36,466 bases of DNA from Desulfobulbaceae bacterium UBA2262 (GTDB lineage: Bacteria; Desulfobacterota; Desulfobulbia; Desulfobulbales; Desulfurivibrionaceae): contig DDXK01000011.1 in assembly GCA_002347185.1 (NCBI GenBank), forward strand, positions 1-36,466, in the 5' to 3' direction. Shown here one piece after another: positions 1-7,889 of this stretch. A program made the position numbers and the translations under genes. Below the pieces are notes generated by a model. The model was not told the origin of the DNA and made no database searches. It saw nothing but the letters and a program-made list of their open reading frames with translations. The stretch's first letter is position 1. Each line of letters starts with the position of its first letter.

Positions 1-1
1 G

Positions 2-817
2 CTGCTTGAAAGCGAACTGTTCGGTCATGAGAAAGGCGCCTTTACGGGAGCGACATCCAAAAAAAGAGGCAAGTTCGATCTGGCAGATGGCGGCACGCTG
101 TTTTTGGACGAGATCGGGGAGTTGGATGCGTCCCTGCAGTCGAAACTCCTGCGAGTGCTGCAGGAGCGGACGTTTGAGCGTGTGGGAGGCGGTAAGGCTG
201 TCGAAGTGGACGTGCGCGTGATCGCGGCGACCAATCAGGATCTCCCGCGCGCGGTCCAGGAAGGGCGGTTTCGCTCGGATCTCTATTTCCGCTTGAGCAC
301 CTTTCCGATTGAGATCCCGCCGCTGCGCGAGAGGCCGGCCGACATCGACGCGCTGGCGGAGTTATTCCTGGGCCGGGTGGCGCAACAGTTCGCAAAGCCG
401 CATCTGCGGCTCAGCGATGAGGCGCGCTATGCATTGCGCGCGCATGCCTGGCCGGGGAATGTTCGCGAACTGCAGAATCTCATCGAACGCCTGGTGATCA
501 TGGCGGACAGCGACACCGTTGTTGTCCGGGAACTGCCCACCTATATCACCGCCAGACCCGAACCCCCGGAAGAGCAGGCGCCCTCTTGTCGTGTGCCGGC
601 CGGGCAGGAAGAAAAGAATAAATTGACAGGCGAATTACCGGAACGGAGCGACAGGCCAAAATTCCTGCGGGATATGGAAAGGGAAGAACTGCTCGCCGCC
701 CTGAAAAGACACGGCTGGATACAGGCGAGGGCCGCCAGAGAACTGGGACTCACCCAACGCCAGATGGGCTACCGCATCAGAAAATTCGCCATCCCCCTCC
801 CCCGCCTGATTCCCTGA
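2..817 (+). CDS. NifA-like sigma-54 enhancer-binding activator, C-terminal part (5' truncated by window)
   Basis: The frame is open from base 2, so the N-terminal sensory domain and Walker A lie outside the window. What remains is the second half of a sigma-54 AAA+ domain and a DNA-binding domain. The GAFTGA loop that contacts sigma-54 is intact (about bases 35-52), followed by the Walker B-type LFLDEIGE, an ATN sensor, FRSDLYFRL and PPLRER. After a linker of about 65 residues with a single Cys comes a Fis-type helix-turn-helix whose end (ARELGLTQRQMGYRIRKF) resembles NifA, where a Q-x-x-Y-R recognition helix is typical. NifA identity is therefore a reasonable inference, but no nif structural genes are visible and other sigma-54 activators remain possible. 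A terminator follows 42 bp after the stop. Confidence 0.85.
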   Translation: MLESELFGHEKGAFTGATSKKRGKFDLADGGTLFLDEIGELDASLQSKLLRVLQERTFERVGGGKAVEVDVRVIAATNQDLPRAVQEGRFRSDLYFRLSTFPIEIPPLRERPADIDALAELFLGRVAQQFAKPHLRLSDEARYALRAHAWPGNVRELQNLIERLVIMADSDTVVVRELPTYITARPEPPEEQAPSCRVPAGQEEKNKLTGELPERSDRPKFLRDMEREELLAALKRHGWIQARAARELGLTQRQMGYRIRKFAIPLPRLIP

Positions 818-858
818 GAAGGCCAAGCCTTAAGGGCCTGCCGCCCCCTCGTCGGGTG

Positions 859-882
859 CGGAATTACGCAATTCCGTTTTTT
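859..882 (+). terminator. Rho-independent terminator after the NifA-like gene
   Basis: A 7-bp perfect stem CGGAATT/AATTCCG closes a 4-nt loop (ACGC) and is followed directly by six T. It lies 42 bp after the upstream stop codon and before mscL, so it separates the two transcription units. A weak sigma-70-like promoter for mscL may start just after it (TTGACC at 887-892 and TATGAT at 912-917, but with a 19-bp spacer). Confidence 0.8.
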
Positions 883-986
883 GTGCTTGACCGCCCTCAC
901 CCGCATTCATCTATGATAAATGCGGCAGCCTCCCCTGGCGGCCGCGACGCAGGCAAGAACCAATAATTCAACGGAGGGGAATACTC

Positions 987-1406
987 ATGGCCATGATCAA
1001 GGAGTTCAAGGAATTCGCGATGCGCGGCAACGTGGTGGATATGGCGGTCGGCATCATCATCGGCGGCGCCTTTGGCAAGATCATCAGTTCGCTGGTCAAC
1101 GACGTGATCATGCCGCCCATCGGCATCCTGCTCGGAAACGTCGATTTCTCGAACCTCGCCATCACCCTCAAGGCCGCAAGCCCCGAGGCGGAAGCAGTCA
1201 CCATCAAATACGGCCTGTTCATCAACACCGTGCTCGATTTCCTCATCGTGGCCTTTGCCATCTTCATACTCATCAAACAGATGAACCGCCTGAAGAAGAA
1301 GGAAGAAGCGGCCCCGGCCGAACCCACCACCAAGGAATGCCCCAAGTGCTTTTCGGTGATCCCCCTCAAGGCCAGCCGTTGCCCCAACTGCACCTCAGAA
1401 ATCTAG
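987..1406 (+). CDS. mscL: Large-conductance mechanosensitive channel MscL with C-terminal zinc ribbon
   Basis: MscL is a homopentameric inner-membrane channel that opens under high membrane tension to release solutes during osmotic downshock. The 139-residue protein begins with the family signature KEFKEFAMRGNVVDMAVG, then a glycine-rich TM1 (GIIIGGAFGKI), a short periplasmic loop and TM2 (about residues 74-94). The start is supported by GGAGGGG 9 nt upstream. After a charged K/E/P linker the C-terminus carries CPKC (residues 117-120) and CPNC (132-135), a zinc-ribbon-like arrangement absent from E. coli MscL, whose tail forms a helical bundle. This tail may bind metal and be redox sensitive, but that is inference. 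The gene appears to be monocistronic. Confidence 0.97.
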   Translation: MAMIKEFKEFAMRGNVVDMAVGIIIGGAFGKIISSLVNDVIMPPIGILLGNVDFSNLAITLKAASPEAEAVTIKYGLFINTVLDFLIVAFAIFILIKQMNRLKKKEEAAPAEPTTKECPKCFSVIPLKASRCPNCTSEI

Positions 1407-1421
1407 AAAGCCGGGCAAACC

Positions 1422-1450
1422 GGGCCGCCCCGCGAAAGCGCCGGCGGCCC
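1422..1450 (+). terminator. Strong GNRA-loop hairpin after mscL, possible terminator
   Basis: GGGCCGCC (1422-1429) pairs with GGCGGCCC (1443-1450); inside it CGC/GCG closes a GAAA tetraloop. It lies 15 bp after the mscL stop. No T run follows, so it may act as a 3' stabiliser or a weak or Rho-assisted terminator rather than a classical intrinsic one. Confidence 0.45.
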
Positions 1451-1497
1451 CGAACCGACTCTTCCTCCAAAAGCTTCCAGCAGGCCAGCCTTCCCTC

Positions 1498-1526
1498 CTG
1501 ACAAAAACGGCAATTTCTGATATCCT
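1498..1526 (+). promoter_or_regulatory. Candidate sigma-70 promoter for the LTA-synthase-like gene
   Basis: CTGACA (1498-1503; 5/6 to the -35 consensus), a 17-bp spacer, then TATCCT (1521-1526; 4/6 to the -10). Transcription would begin near 1533, only about 12 nt before the upstream ATG at 1545 but about 75 nt before the ATG at 1608, which favours the later start. Confidence 0.4.
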
Positions 1527-1607
1527 TGGCAAGTTACCATTGGTATGGCGATCTACCAGTCCGGACTCTCCACAAGAAAGGACCGACAGCAAAAGGCCAG
1601 AATACGC

Positions 1608-3491
1608 ATGGGAAGCGACAATCCTCTTTATCAGCGGCGCAAGACGAGAGCCAGCGACATCCTGCGCCGGCTCTGGCAACACGGCGGCGGTTGGCCTGCT
1701 GCCCTGCTCTTCACTCTCCTCTGTCATGCCCTGTTCCAGGTCGCAACCCTGCTCTGCTTTGCGGTATCGCTCTCCCTCGCTGCCCTTGGCAGGGATATGA
1801 TAGCCCATCTCCTCCTCGGCGCCCTGTTTTACGCTCTGGCCCGGAGCCCGGCCTGGTTCATGACCGCCCTCGTTTCCCTGCTCGCCCTTCTCCACTGCGG
1901 CAACGCCGCCAAGGTGGCCATCCTCGGCGGCCCGGCCATGCCTGACGACCTCCTGGCCCTGCCCAACTTCTTCCTGCTCCTCCAGGGATGGCCCCTCTGG
2001 CTGGCGGCAGCCATCGGCGCCGGCGTCGCCTTCTCTCTCCTCGGCCTGCCCGACCCCAGAAAAAAACAAGCCTGGCTGGCCGGCCTGCTCATGGCTTGCG
2101 CCACCTTTGCCTTCCTCCGCTGGCCAGCCGCGATCAGCGTACGCCTGGACAACACCTTCGGCAACAGCGTATGGGACCAACGGGGAAATTTCGAAGCACG
2201 CGGCATTCTGCTCCATCTTACCCAGGAAAGCGCAAGATTTCTCGCTCGGGCCGGCCACCCCCCCACCCAGGGCCAGGTGGAAAAAGCGGCCGCGCTTCTC
2301 AATGCGCAGCCTGCCCGACCCGTTATCGGCGTTCAACAGAAAACACCGCCACCAAGCCAACGCAATCTCCACATCATCATCCTCGAATCCTTCTGGGATC
2401 CCCTGCCGCTCACCAAGGCCGGCCTCTCGGCAGATCCGTTGGATCCACGCTTTCGCGCCCTCTGGCAGGAGACGGGCAACCCACAGGCCCTCTCGCCTGT
2501 TTTCGGCGGCTACACAGCCAATGCTGAATTCGAGGCACTCTGCGGCTTTCCGGTCATCGACGATGCAGTCTTCTTCGAAGGGCGGCTGCGCCATGAGGCG
2601 CCCTGTCTGCCTCGCCATCTCGGGGAAGCCGGCTATGTGACCATGGCCTCCCATCCCAACGTCGCCGCCTTCTGGAATCGGGTTCTCGCGTACAGGCGCA
2701 TGGGCTTTGCCCACTATCTTTCCCTGAACGACTTTGAAAAAGACGACATGAACGGAGATTTTTTGAGCGACGCCTCCCTTTACCGCCAGGTGCTGACACG
2801 ACTCACCCCCCTACGGGAACAAGGGATTCCTGTCCTGAACTACATCCTCACCTTCTTCGGCCACCTGGATTACCCCCTGAGCCCGAACCGCCCCAAAGCA
2901 ATCTTCACGGCAAATGGCGACCAGGTCATCGAGGCCTACGCCAACACTGTCTATTACAAGTCGCGGGAGCTCATGGACTTTCTGGAAACCCTACGCAGCC
3001 TCGATCCGGATGGACTGATCGTCATCTTCGGCGACCATCTCCCCTTTCTCGGCAACAACTTCGGAGGCTACAGTGAGTCAGGGCTGCTCGCCCCGGAGCG
3101 AGGCGACTTCAGCGACTCCATGTTCAGGACTCTCACCGCCACCCCGCTGCTCGTCATAAACGGCACGGAAGGCCCGCTCTCGCCGGTTGCCCCCCTGCCC
3201 CTCTACCGTCTGCCCGACCTGATCCTGACCCTGCTTGGCGACGACCGCCCTTCAAACCTGACCATTACCCGCACCCCACCCGGGGTAAGCATACGGCCCC
3301 TGCCCGGCATGCTGCTGGTCGCGCACGGCAGCGAGACCGCCACCTGCCGGGCGACCGCCAATGATCCAGAGTGGTGCGGAGAGATTGCCGTCTGGCTCGA
3401 CGCGGTGGAAACCCTTGCCCACGATACATTTTCCGGACAGGCGCATTTTCTTTCTCCCCCCCCCCGGCAGGAGACAACAACCTCCCTCTAG
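1608..3491 (+). CDS. LTA synthase family phosphoglycerol transferase (sulfatase fold)
   Basis: Membrane protein of about 627 residues with hydrophobic segments in its first 180 residues and a large extracytoplasmic alkaline-phosphatase/sulfatase-fold domain. Relatives move phosphoglycerol or phosphoethanolamine groups from lipids to polymers: LtaS makes lipoteichoic acid and OpgB modifies periplasmic glucans. Visible active-site elements are the metal-binding Glu in IILESFWD, the nucleophilic Thr in GGYTANAEFEALCG, the SHPN segment and the Asp-His pair in FGDHLPFL. In a diderm a glucan or lipid-headgroup transferase is likelier than LTA synthesis, but the acceptor cannot be read from sequence. 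An in-frame ATG at 1545 would add 21 residues without a ribosome site; neither start has a strong one. It stands alone, with no neighbouring glycan genes. Confidence 0.85.
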   Translation: MGSDNPLYQRRKTRASDILRRLWQHGGGWPAALLFTLLCHALFQVATLLCFAVSLSLAALGRDMIAHLLLGALFYALARSPAWFMTALVSLLALLHCGNAAKVAILGGPAMPDDLLALPNFFLLLQGWPLWLAAAIGAGVAFSLLGLPDPRKKQAWLAGLLMACATFAFLRWPAAISVRLDNTFGNSVWDQRGNFEARGILLHLTQESARFLARAGHPPTQGQVEKAAALLNAQPARPVIGVQQKTPPPSQRNLHIIILESFWDPLPLTKAGLSADPLDPRFRALWQETGNPQALSPVFGGYTANAEFEALCGFPVIDDAVFFEGRLRHEAPCLPRHLGEAGYVTMASHPNVAAFWNRVLAYRRMGFAHYLSLNDFEKDDMNGDFLSDASLYRQVLTRLTPLREQGIPVLNYILTFFGHLDYPLSPNRPKAIFTANGDQVIEAYANTVYYKSRELMDFLETLRSLDPDGLIVIFGDHLPFLGNNFGGYSESGLLAPERGDFSDSMFRTLTATPLLVINGTEGPLSPVAPLPLYRLPDLILTLLGDDRPSNLTITRTPPGVSIRPLPGMLLVAHGSETATCRATANDPEWCGEIAVWLDAVETLAHDTFSGQAHFLSPPPRQETTTSL

Positions 3492-3617
3492 CCACAGATG
3501 CCGACCAAGCGACGAGGAGGGAAGGGAAAAAGCTGAACCCGCGCGGCTCCTGCAGCCACCTGCCGGCGGCATGGGTATATGGTGGGCATTGAAACAGTCC
3601 CACAAAGGAGAACCGCC

Positions 3618-3869
3618 ATGAGAAAAATTGCCATTCCCATCCTGCTCGCCCTCTGCCTCGCCTTGGCCCCGGCCGGCACGGCCCTGGCCAAAAGCTACTA
3701 CCGCACCTACGAGGTGGTGGAGGTCACGGAACGCAGCATCGTCCTGAAGAGTTCTGGAGAGGAGACCGTGGAGATCGAAAAGGAACGGCGCCCCTCCCTG
3801 CGGAAGGGGGACAGGGTGCGTTACGACAAGATCCGCAACCGCCTGGGGGAAACTCTGGAAAAAAAATAA
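3618..3869 (+). CDS. Small exported protein of unknown function
   Basis: An 83-residue protein with a clear Sec signal peptide (MRKIAIPILLALCLALAP then AGTALA-KS, cleavage near residue 21) and a mature part of about 60 mostly charged residues. It alternates beta-prone stretches (YEVVEVTERSIVLKSS, EETVEIEK) and ends KKGDRVRYD-like, so a small beta-barrel or OB-like periplasmic protein is plausible. AAGGAG lies 8 nt upstream of this ATG, which is why it is preferred over an in-frame GTG/ATG at 3579 that would bury the signal peptide. I do not recognise the family. It converges on the antiporter gene, with 22 bp between the two stop codons. Confidence 0.75.
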   Translation: MRKIAIPILLALCLALAPAGTALAKSYYRTYEVVEVTERSIVLKSSGEETVEIEKERRPSLRKGDRVRYDKIRNRLGETLEKK

Positions 3870-3891
3870 CCCGAATCGGCAGAATGCCTGG

Positions 3892-5703
3892 TCAGGAGGA
3901 CGGCCCCGGCTCCGCCACCAGGCTGATGACGGTCCAGCCCGGCTGCGGGTCCGGTCGCCCCTCCTCCACGACAAAAACCTCGATCTCGCCCTTGGGGGTG
4001 ACGGCAAAAAGGGGGATCAGCTCCTTCCCATGCCGCTGCCGGTAGTCGGCATAGGTGAAGGCTTCGCCGAGCGTGGTCTTGCGCAGCTCCCAACCCTCCT
4101 GGGTCAGGAGAGTGGCGAGGCCGGCAAAAGTTACTTCCGGGCCGAAAAGAACCTGCCAGCGTTCGCGGGAGACCGCTTTGCGCTCCTTGGCCATCTCCAG
4201 ATCCGCCGCAGTCTGGATCGCAAAAACCCGCTGCGCGCCAAACTCCAGCCGATAATGCATGCAGGAAAGGGTGTTGAGCGCGCCGCGCGGGGAAAGGGCG
4301 AGCAAGCTGCCGATACCGGCCAGATCGAGATAGCGGTCCGCATGCTCGGAAACCGGCTCGCCGTAATAGGTTTCCAGCCCTTCCATCCTGGCCTTGCTGA
4401 TCCTCTCCCAGGAACTGTCCACCAGCAGCACCCGGCAGCCCGCCTCCTGCAGCGCCTTGCCGATGGTCCGCGCCACCAGATTGGCCCCGATGACCAGAAA
4501 GCCCCTGGGCTCTGGCTCAGCCACCCCCAGCCACTGCGCGAGGAAACGGGCGGTGGCGCTCTGCAGGACCACGGTGCCGATGATCACCGAGAAGGTCAGC
4601 GGCACCAGCAGCTCCGCCTCACCATAGCCGAGCCCGCCAAGCTTGATGGCAAAGAGGGCGGAAATGGCGGCGGCCACGATGCCGCGCGGCCCGATCCAGG
4701 CAAGGAGATGGCGCTCCGGCCAGCGCAGCTTCGAGCCGAGGGCAGAGAGCATCACCCCCAGAGGCCTGGAAAGAAACTGGATGGAGAGAAAGATGAACAC
4801 CACCTGCCAGCCGAGATGAAGAAACCGCTGAAAATCGAGGCGCGCGGCCAGGACAATAAAGAGCACCGAGATGAGCAGCACACTCAGGCTCTCCTTGAAA
4901 TCGAGGATCTCCTCCAGGGCGACCTCCCGCATGTTGGCGAGCCAGATCCCCATGACCGTCACCGTGAGCAGCCCTGATTCGTGCTGGATGCTGTTGGAAA
5001 AGGCAAAGATGAAGATGACCAGCCCCAGGGTGGCCACATTGCGCAGGAACTCCGGCAGCCAGTGGCGCCGGAGGACGCTGCCGTACAGATAGCCGGCCAG
5101 GGAACCGAGAAAAAGGCCGACCCCGAGGAGGCGGGCAAAGGCGAGCAGGGTGTGGCTCAGGGCGTCACCACCGCTGCCGGCCAGGATGAACTCGTAGACC
5201 AAAACGGCCAGGGTCGCGCCGACGGGGTCGATAACGATCCCTTCCCAGCGCAGGATATTGGCCACCGCCGCCGTCGGCCGCACCGTGCGCAGCATGGGCA
5301 CGATCACCGTGGGGCCGGTCACCGAGGTGATCGCTCCGAAAAGCAGGGCCAGATCCCAGGGGAAATCGAAGAGCAGCCGGGTGGCGGCGGCGGTGATCAG
5401 CCAGCTGGCCAGCACCCCGACGGAGATCAGGTTGCGGACCACCTGCCCCAGGCCGGCAATCTGATGAAAACGCAGGGTGAGGCTGCCCTCGAAAAGAATC
5501 ACCGCCACGGAAAGCGAGATGAAGGGAAAGAGCAGGTCCCCGAAGAGGGCGTCGGAGTCGAGCCAGCCGGCAAGCGGCCCGGCGATGATCCCGGCGCAGA
5601 GAAGAAACAGTATGGCCGGCAGCCTGACCCGCCAGGCCAGCCACTGGCAGAGCATGCCGGCAAAAACTACGGCGGCCAGAAGAAACCCCTTGTCGATCAG
5701 CAT
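3892..5703 (-). CDS. CPA1-type Na+(K+)/H+ antiporter with C-terminal TrkA-N-like domain
   Basis: A 603-residue inner-membrane cation/proton exchanger. Residues 1 to about 380 form some 12 hydrophobic helices with the family features ILFEGSLTL, GAITSVTGPTVIVP (the S/T-TGP loop) and EGIVIDPVGATLAV (the Asp-containing transport motif, ND/DP type). From about 395 a Rossmann-like TrkA-N domain follows (LVIGANLVARTIGKAL, then LLVDSS); its glycine motif is G-x-N rather than the usual G-x-G, so nucleotide binding may be altered. A further C-terminal globular segment follows. Start chosen at the ATG with AAGGAGA 6 nt upstream; an upstream ORF start at 5757 has no such support. NhaP/NhaP2-type K+/H+ or Na+/H+ exchange is likely, but the ion is not decidable. 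Confidence 0.9.
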   Translation of the reverse strand: MLIDKGFLLAAVVFAGMLCQWLAWRVRLPAILFLLCAGIIAGPLAGWLDSDALFGDLLFPFISLSVAVILFEGSLTLRFHQIAGLGQVVRNLISVGVLASWLITAAATRLLFDFPWDLALLFGAITSVTGPTVIVPMLRTVRPTAAVANILRWEGIVIDPVGATLAVLVYEFILAGSGGDALSHTLLAFARLLGVGLFLGSLAGYLYGSVLRRHWLPEFLRNVATLGLVIFIFAFSNSIQHESGLLTVTVMGIWLANMREVALEEILDFKESLSVLLISVLFIVLAARLDFQRFLHLGWQVVFIFLSIQFLSRPLGVMLSALGSKLRWPERHLLAWIGPRGIVAAAISALFAIKLGGLGYGEAELLVPLTFSVIIGTVVLQSATARFLAQWLGVAEPEPRGFLVIGANLVARTIGKALQEAGCRVLLVDSSWERISKARMEGLETYYGEPVSEHADRYLDLAGIGSLLALSPRGALNTLSCMHYRLEFGAQRVFAIQTAADLEMAKERKAVSRERWQVLFGPEVTFAGLATLLTQEGWELRKTTLGEAFTYADYRQRHGKELIPLFAVTPKGEIEVFVVEEGRPDPQPGWTVISLVAEPGPSS

Positions 5704-5848
5704 GGCTCTCCTTTTTTCGCTTGTCGAGGCAGGGAGGAAAAGGACGGCTGTGGCCAATCCCTGCGACCGATAAAGCTCCCTCCTGCGGGCCGGGGAAATC
5801 CCCCAGACAAATCAGCAACCCTGACCAGCCCTCTTCTCCCTTATTCCG

Positions 5849-5877
5849 CTGACAGGAAAGAGCTTTCCTGGTAGAAT
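5849..5877 (+). promoter_or_regulatory. Sigma-70 promoter of the carbonic anhydrase gene with palindrome in the spacer
   Basis: CTGACA (5849-5854, 5/6), exactly 17 bp, TAGAAT (5872-5877, 5/6), giving a start near 5884, about 55 nt before the ATG. An inverted repeat CAGGAAAG-AG-CTTTCCTG (5853-5870) fills the spacer between the two hexamers. A factor bound there would directly block, or remodel as MerR proteins do, the promoter. Confidence 0.65.
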
Positions 5878-5938
5878 CGGGACAACTGCATCCCGTGCCG
5901 CCCCAGCGGGGCGACACCCAAAAACACCAGGGCCCGCC

Positions 5939-6568
5939 ATGAAGGTTTTAAAACATCTTTTCGACAACAACAAGAACTGGGCAGCCAAAATCAAGGCGGC
6001 CGATCCCGATTTCTTCGCCAAGCTCTCCCGGCAGCAGCGGCCGGAATACCTCTGGATCGGCTGCGCCGACAGCCGGGTGCCGGCCAACGAAATCGTCAAC
6101 ATGCTGCCCGGCGAGATCTTCGTGCACCGCAATATCGCCAACGTGGTGGTGCACACCGACCTCAACTGCCTCTCGGTGATCCAGTACGCGGTGGAGGTGC
6201 TCAAGGTCAGGCACATCATCGTCTGCGGCCATTACGACTGCGGCGGCATCACCGCGGCGCTCGAAAACAGCGAGCACGGCCTCATCGACAACTGGCTCCG
6301 GCACATCAAGGACGTCTACCGCTTCCACAAGCAGGAAATCGAGACGCTGCCCACGGAAAAGGAGCGGCTGGACCGGCTCTGCGAACTGAACGTCATGGAA
6401 CAGGTGGCCAACGTCTGCCACACCACCATCGTCCAGAACGCCTGGCAGTCGGGGCAGCCCCTCACCGTGCACGGCTGGATCTACCGGGTGAGCGACGGCA
6501 TCCTCAAGGACCTCAACGTCTGCACCTCCGGCATCGACGAACTCCCGCAGTTCCAGCGGATCGTCTAA
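5939..6568 (+). CDS. can: Beta-class carbonic anhydrase
   Basis: Zinc enzyme interconverting CO2 and bicarbonate in the cytoplasm. The 209-residue protein aligns without offset to the E. coli Can pattern: C42, D44 and R46 in the WIGCADSR segment, H98 and C101 in CGHYDCGG. C42, H98 and C101 plus D44 are the zinc-site residues of the class, and D44/R46 form the catalytic dyad. No signal peptide is present. Only a weak ribosome site (AGGGC) precedes the ATG. Likely roles are bicarbonate supply to carboxylases or CO2 handling. The following genes are convergent, so it is monocistronic and controlled by the promoter at 5849-5877. Confidence 0.97.
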   Translation: MKVLKHLFDNNKNWAAKIKAADPDFFAKLSRQQRPEYLWIGCADSRVPANEIVNMLPGEIFVHRNIANVVVHTDLNCLSVIQYAVEVLKVRHIIVCGHYDCGGITAALENSEHGLIDNWLRHIKDVYRFHKQEIETLPTEKERLDRLCELNVMEQVANVCHTTIVQNAWQSGQPLTVHGWIYRVSDGILKDLNVCTSGIDELPQFQRIV

Positions 6569-6601
6569 CAGGCGACCTGCACCATCCCATGCCGGATCGG
6601 T

Positions 6602-7396
6602 TCACCGGTGCCTTTCGGCGATCTTGCCAAACATCAGCACCAGGCCGGCGCAGATGGAATAGAGCGCCCTGCTGTCGAGGTTCGTTCCGCAGCACCTGTC
6701 AAAAAGGATGGTGAGCTTCGAGGCCAGGTCGCCCTCCGGCGCCTGGTAGCAGATGAGGATGGGCGCCTTGGGCAGGGGATGGAGGAGGAGGGCGATATCC
6801 GCCTCGTACCAGTCGATGGCCCGCCCCATGAACAGCTCGATGAGATCCGCCAGCAGGCCGGGGTTGGCGTCTGCCAGCCGCCGGAGCGGCTCCTCGCAGC
6901 GGCTGACGAAAAGCCCCTGCCAGTCGAGGCCGCCGGCAAGCTCCCGGAAGGAAATCCACTCGCCGCTGATATCGGCATGCCTCTCGCTGGTGACGTAGGA
7001 GAGCAGAGGCACCTGGACCCAGGGGATGCAGTGGCATTCGGAGGCCAGCTCGCCACCGGCGTCGACCAGGAACTCCTTGCCCAGCGAATTGATGGCCAGC
7101 CTGCCGTTTTTCAAGGTGGCGCCGAGCAACGGGGCCACGGCGGCGAAATCGACCAGGGCCGTCTTCCGCCTGAGCTCGGCGAGATACTCCGTCTGCCGGT
7201 CGGCCGGCCCCTCGCCCTCCCCGCCTCCATGTTCAGCGGCCAGGGCCGGATCGAGGCCGGGGCAGTCGGCGAGTTTTTTCCCGCCCGCCGCCACGGCCGC
7301 GGCAAAGGCCAGGCAGGAAGGAAGCAGACATTGGCCGCAGTTGGTCTGCGGCAGGAGCTTGTAGAGAGAGAGAGGATTGCGGGCTGGCTTGGACAT
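6602..7396 (-). CDS. 4Fe-4S (CFeSP-type) and DUF3786 domain protein
   Basis: A 264-residue protein. Residues 10-50 carry the four-cysteine motif NCGQCLLPSCLAFA...DC, the 4Fe-4S domain (PF04060 type) also found in the corrinoid iron-sulfur protein and in RnfB. The rest, with VDAGGELASECHCIPWVQ and ALLLHPLPKAPILICYQAPEGD, matches the DUF3786 family that is common in strict anaerobes; its biochemical role is unknown, with putative corrinoid or redox functions only inferred. The start at 7396 gives a conventional N-terminus (MSKPARNPLSLYK). A longer in-frame start at 7486 would place it 4 bp after the upstream DUF504 gene but adds 30 residues without family character. Probably co-transcribed with that gene. 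Confidence 0.75.
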   Translation of the reverse strand: MSKPARNPLSLYKLLPQTNCGQCLLPSCLAFAAAVAAGGKKLADCPGLDPALAAEHGGGEGEGPADRQTEYLAELRRKTALVDFAAVAPLLGATLKNGRLAINSLGKEFLVDAGGELASECHCIPWVQVPLLSYVTSERHADISGEWISFRELAGGLDWQGLFVSRCEEPLRRLADANPGLLADLIELFMGRAIDWYEADIALLLHPLPKAPILICYQAPEGDLASKLTILFDRCCGTNLDSRALYSICAGLVLMFGKIAERHR

Positions 7397-7490
7397 GAAG
7401 GCACCATCGGCAAGAGGAACGGAAAGCGGCGGCAAACACGCGAGGGCGACAAACTGTACCGTTGCCTGATACCCCATGTTGCCCACGGGG

Positions 7491-7751
7491 TCAAGCCCGA
7501 TCCGGCCGCTGCCAGATCAGCACCCCATTCCGGTATACCTCCCTGACCCGGTGGAGGGGAATCCTCTGCCAGACGCCCTCGTCGTCCATGAGGAGAAAGG
7601 CGAACCGGTCGTCCCGGGGGAAAACCAGATCGGCAAGGGGCCGGTGTACCAGGCGCTCGGCCAGCCGATCGTAATAGCCGATCAGAAAGGCGGCATTCCC
7701 GAAGTCCTTGTCCCACCTGACCCGACTGAGCACTTTTTCTATCGGCAGCAT
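7491..7751 (-). CDS. DUF504 / UPF0248 (MJ1316-type) domain protein
   Basis: A small protein of 86 residues matching the DUF504 pattern: PIEKVLSRVRWDKDF at the start, a central basic/aromatic stretch (RDDRFAFLLMDDEG), and the conserved IPLHRVREVYRNGVLIW ending. The family is widespread in archaea and some bacteria, and has been proposed to recognise RNA ends in archaeal and eukaryotic fusions; no function is established here. The ATG at 7751 has a G-rich ribosome site (GAGGGGGGAGGG) directly upstream; a GTG at 7775 would add 8 residues. It precedes the Fe-S/DUF3786 gene on the same strand. Confidence 0.75.
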   Translation of the reverse strand: MLPIEKVLSRVRWDKDFGNAAFLIGYYDRLAERLVHRPLADLVFPRDDRFAFLLMDDEGVWQRIPLHRVREVYRNGVLIWQRPDRA

Positions 7752-7819
7752 CCCTCCCCCCTCGCCTGGCTCCACAACCCACTATAGCCGAAAGCAAGCC
7801 GGCAGCCGCTTCTTTGCCG

Positions 7820-7862
7820 AAAAAAAAACTTCCTGCCCCCGGATCAGGAGCAGGAAGTTTTT
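7820..7862 (-). terminator. Rho-independent terminator of nrfHA
   Basis: A 13-bp perfect inverted repeat (7824-7836 with 7850-7862, core ACTTCCTGC/GCAGGAAGT) around a 13-nt loop. Read on the minus strand it ends in nine T (7828-7820). It begins 27 bp after the nrfA stop. The five T on the other side give it some bidirectional character. Confidence 0.9.
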
Positions 7863-7889
7863 GCGGGCACGACAATTCACCTTTTCGGC

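Noticed and set aside
7397..7486. 30-residue N-terminal extension of the DUF3786 protein
   Set aside because: Would give a tight 4-bp junction with the DUF504 gene, but the added residues look random and the conserved N-terminus starts at 7396. Kept only as an alternative.
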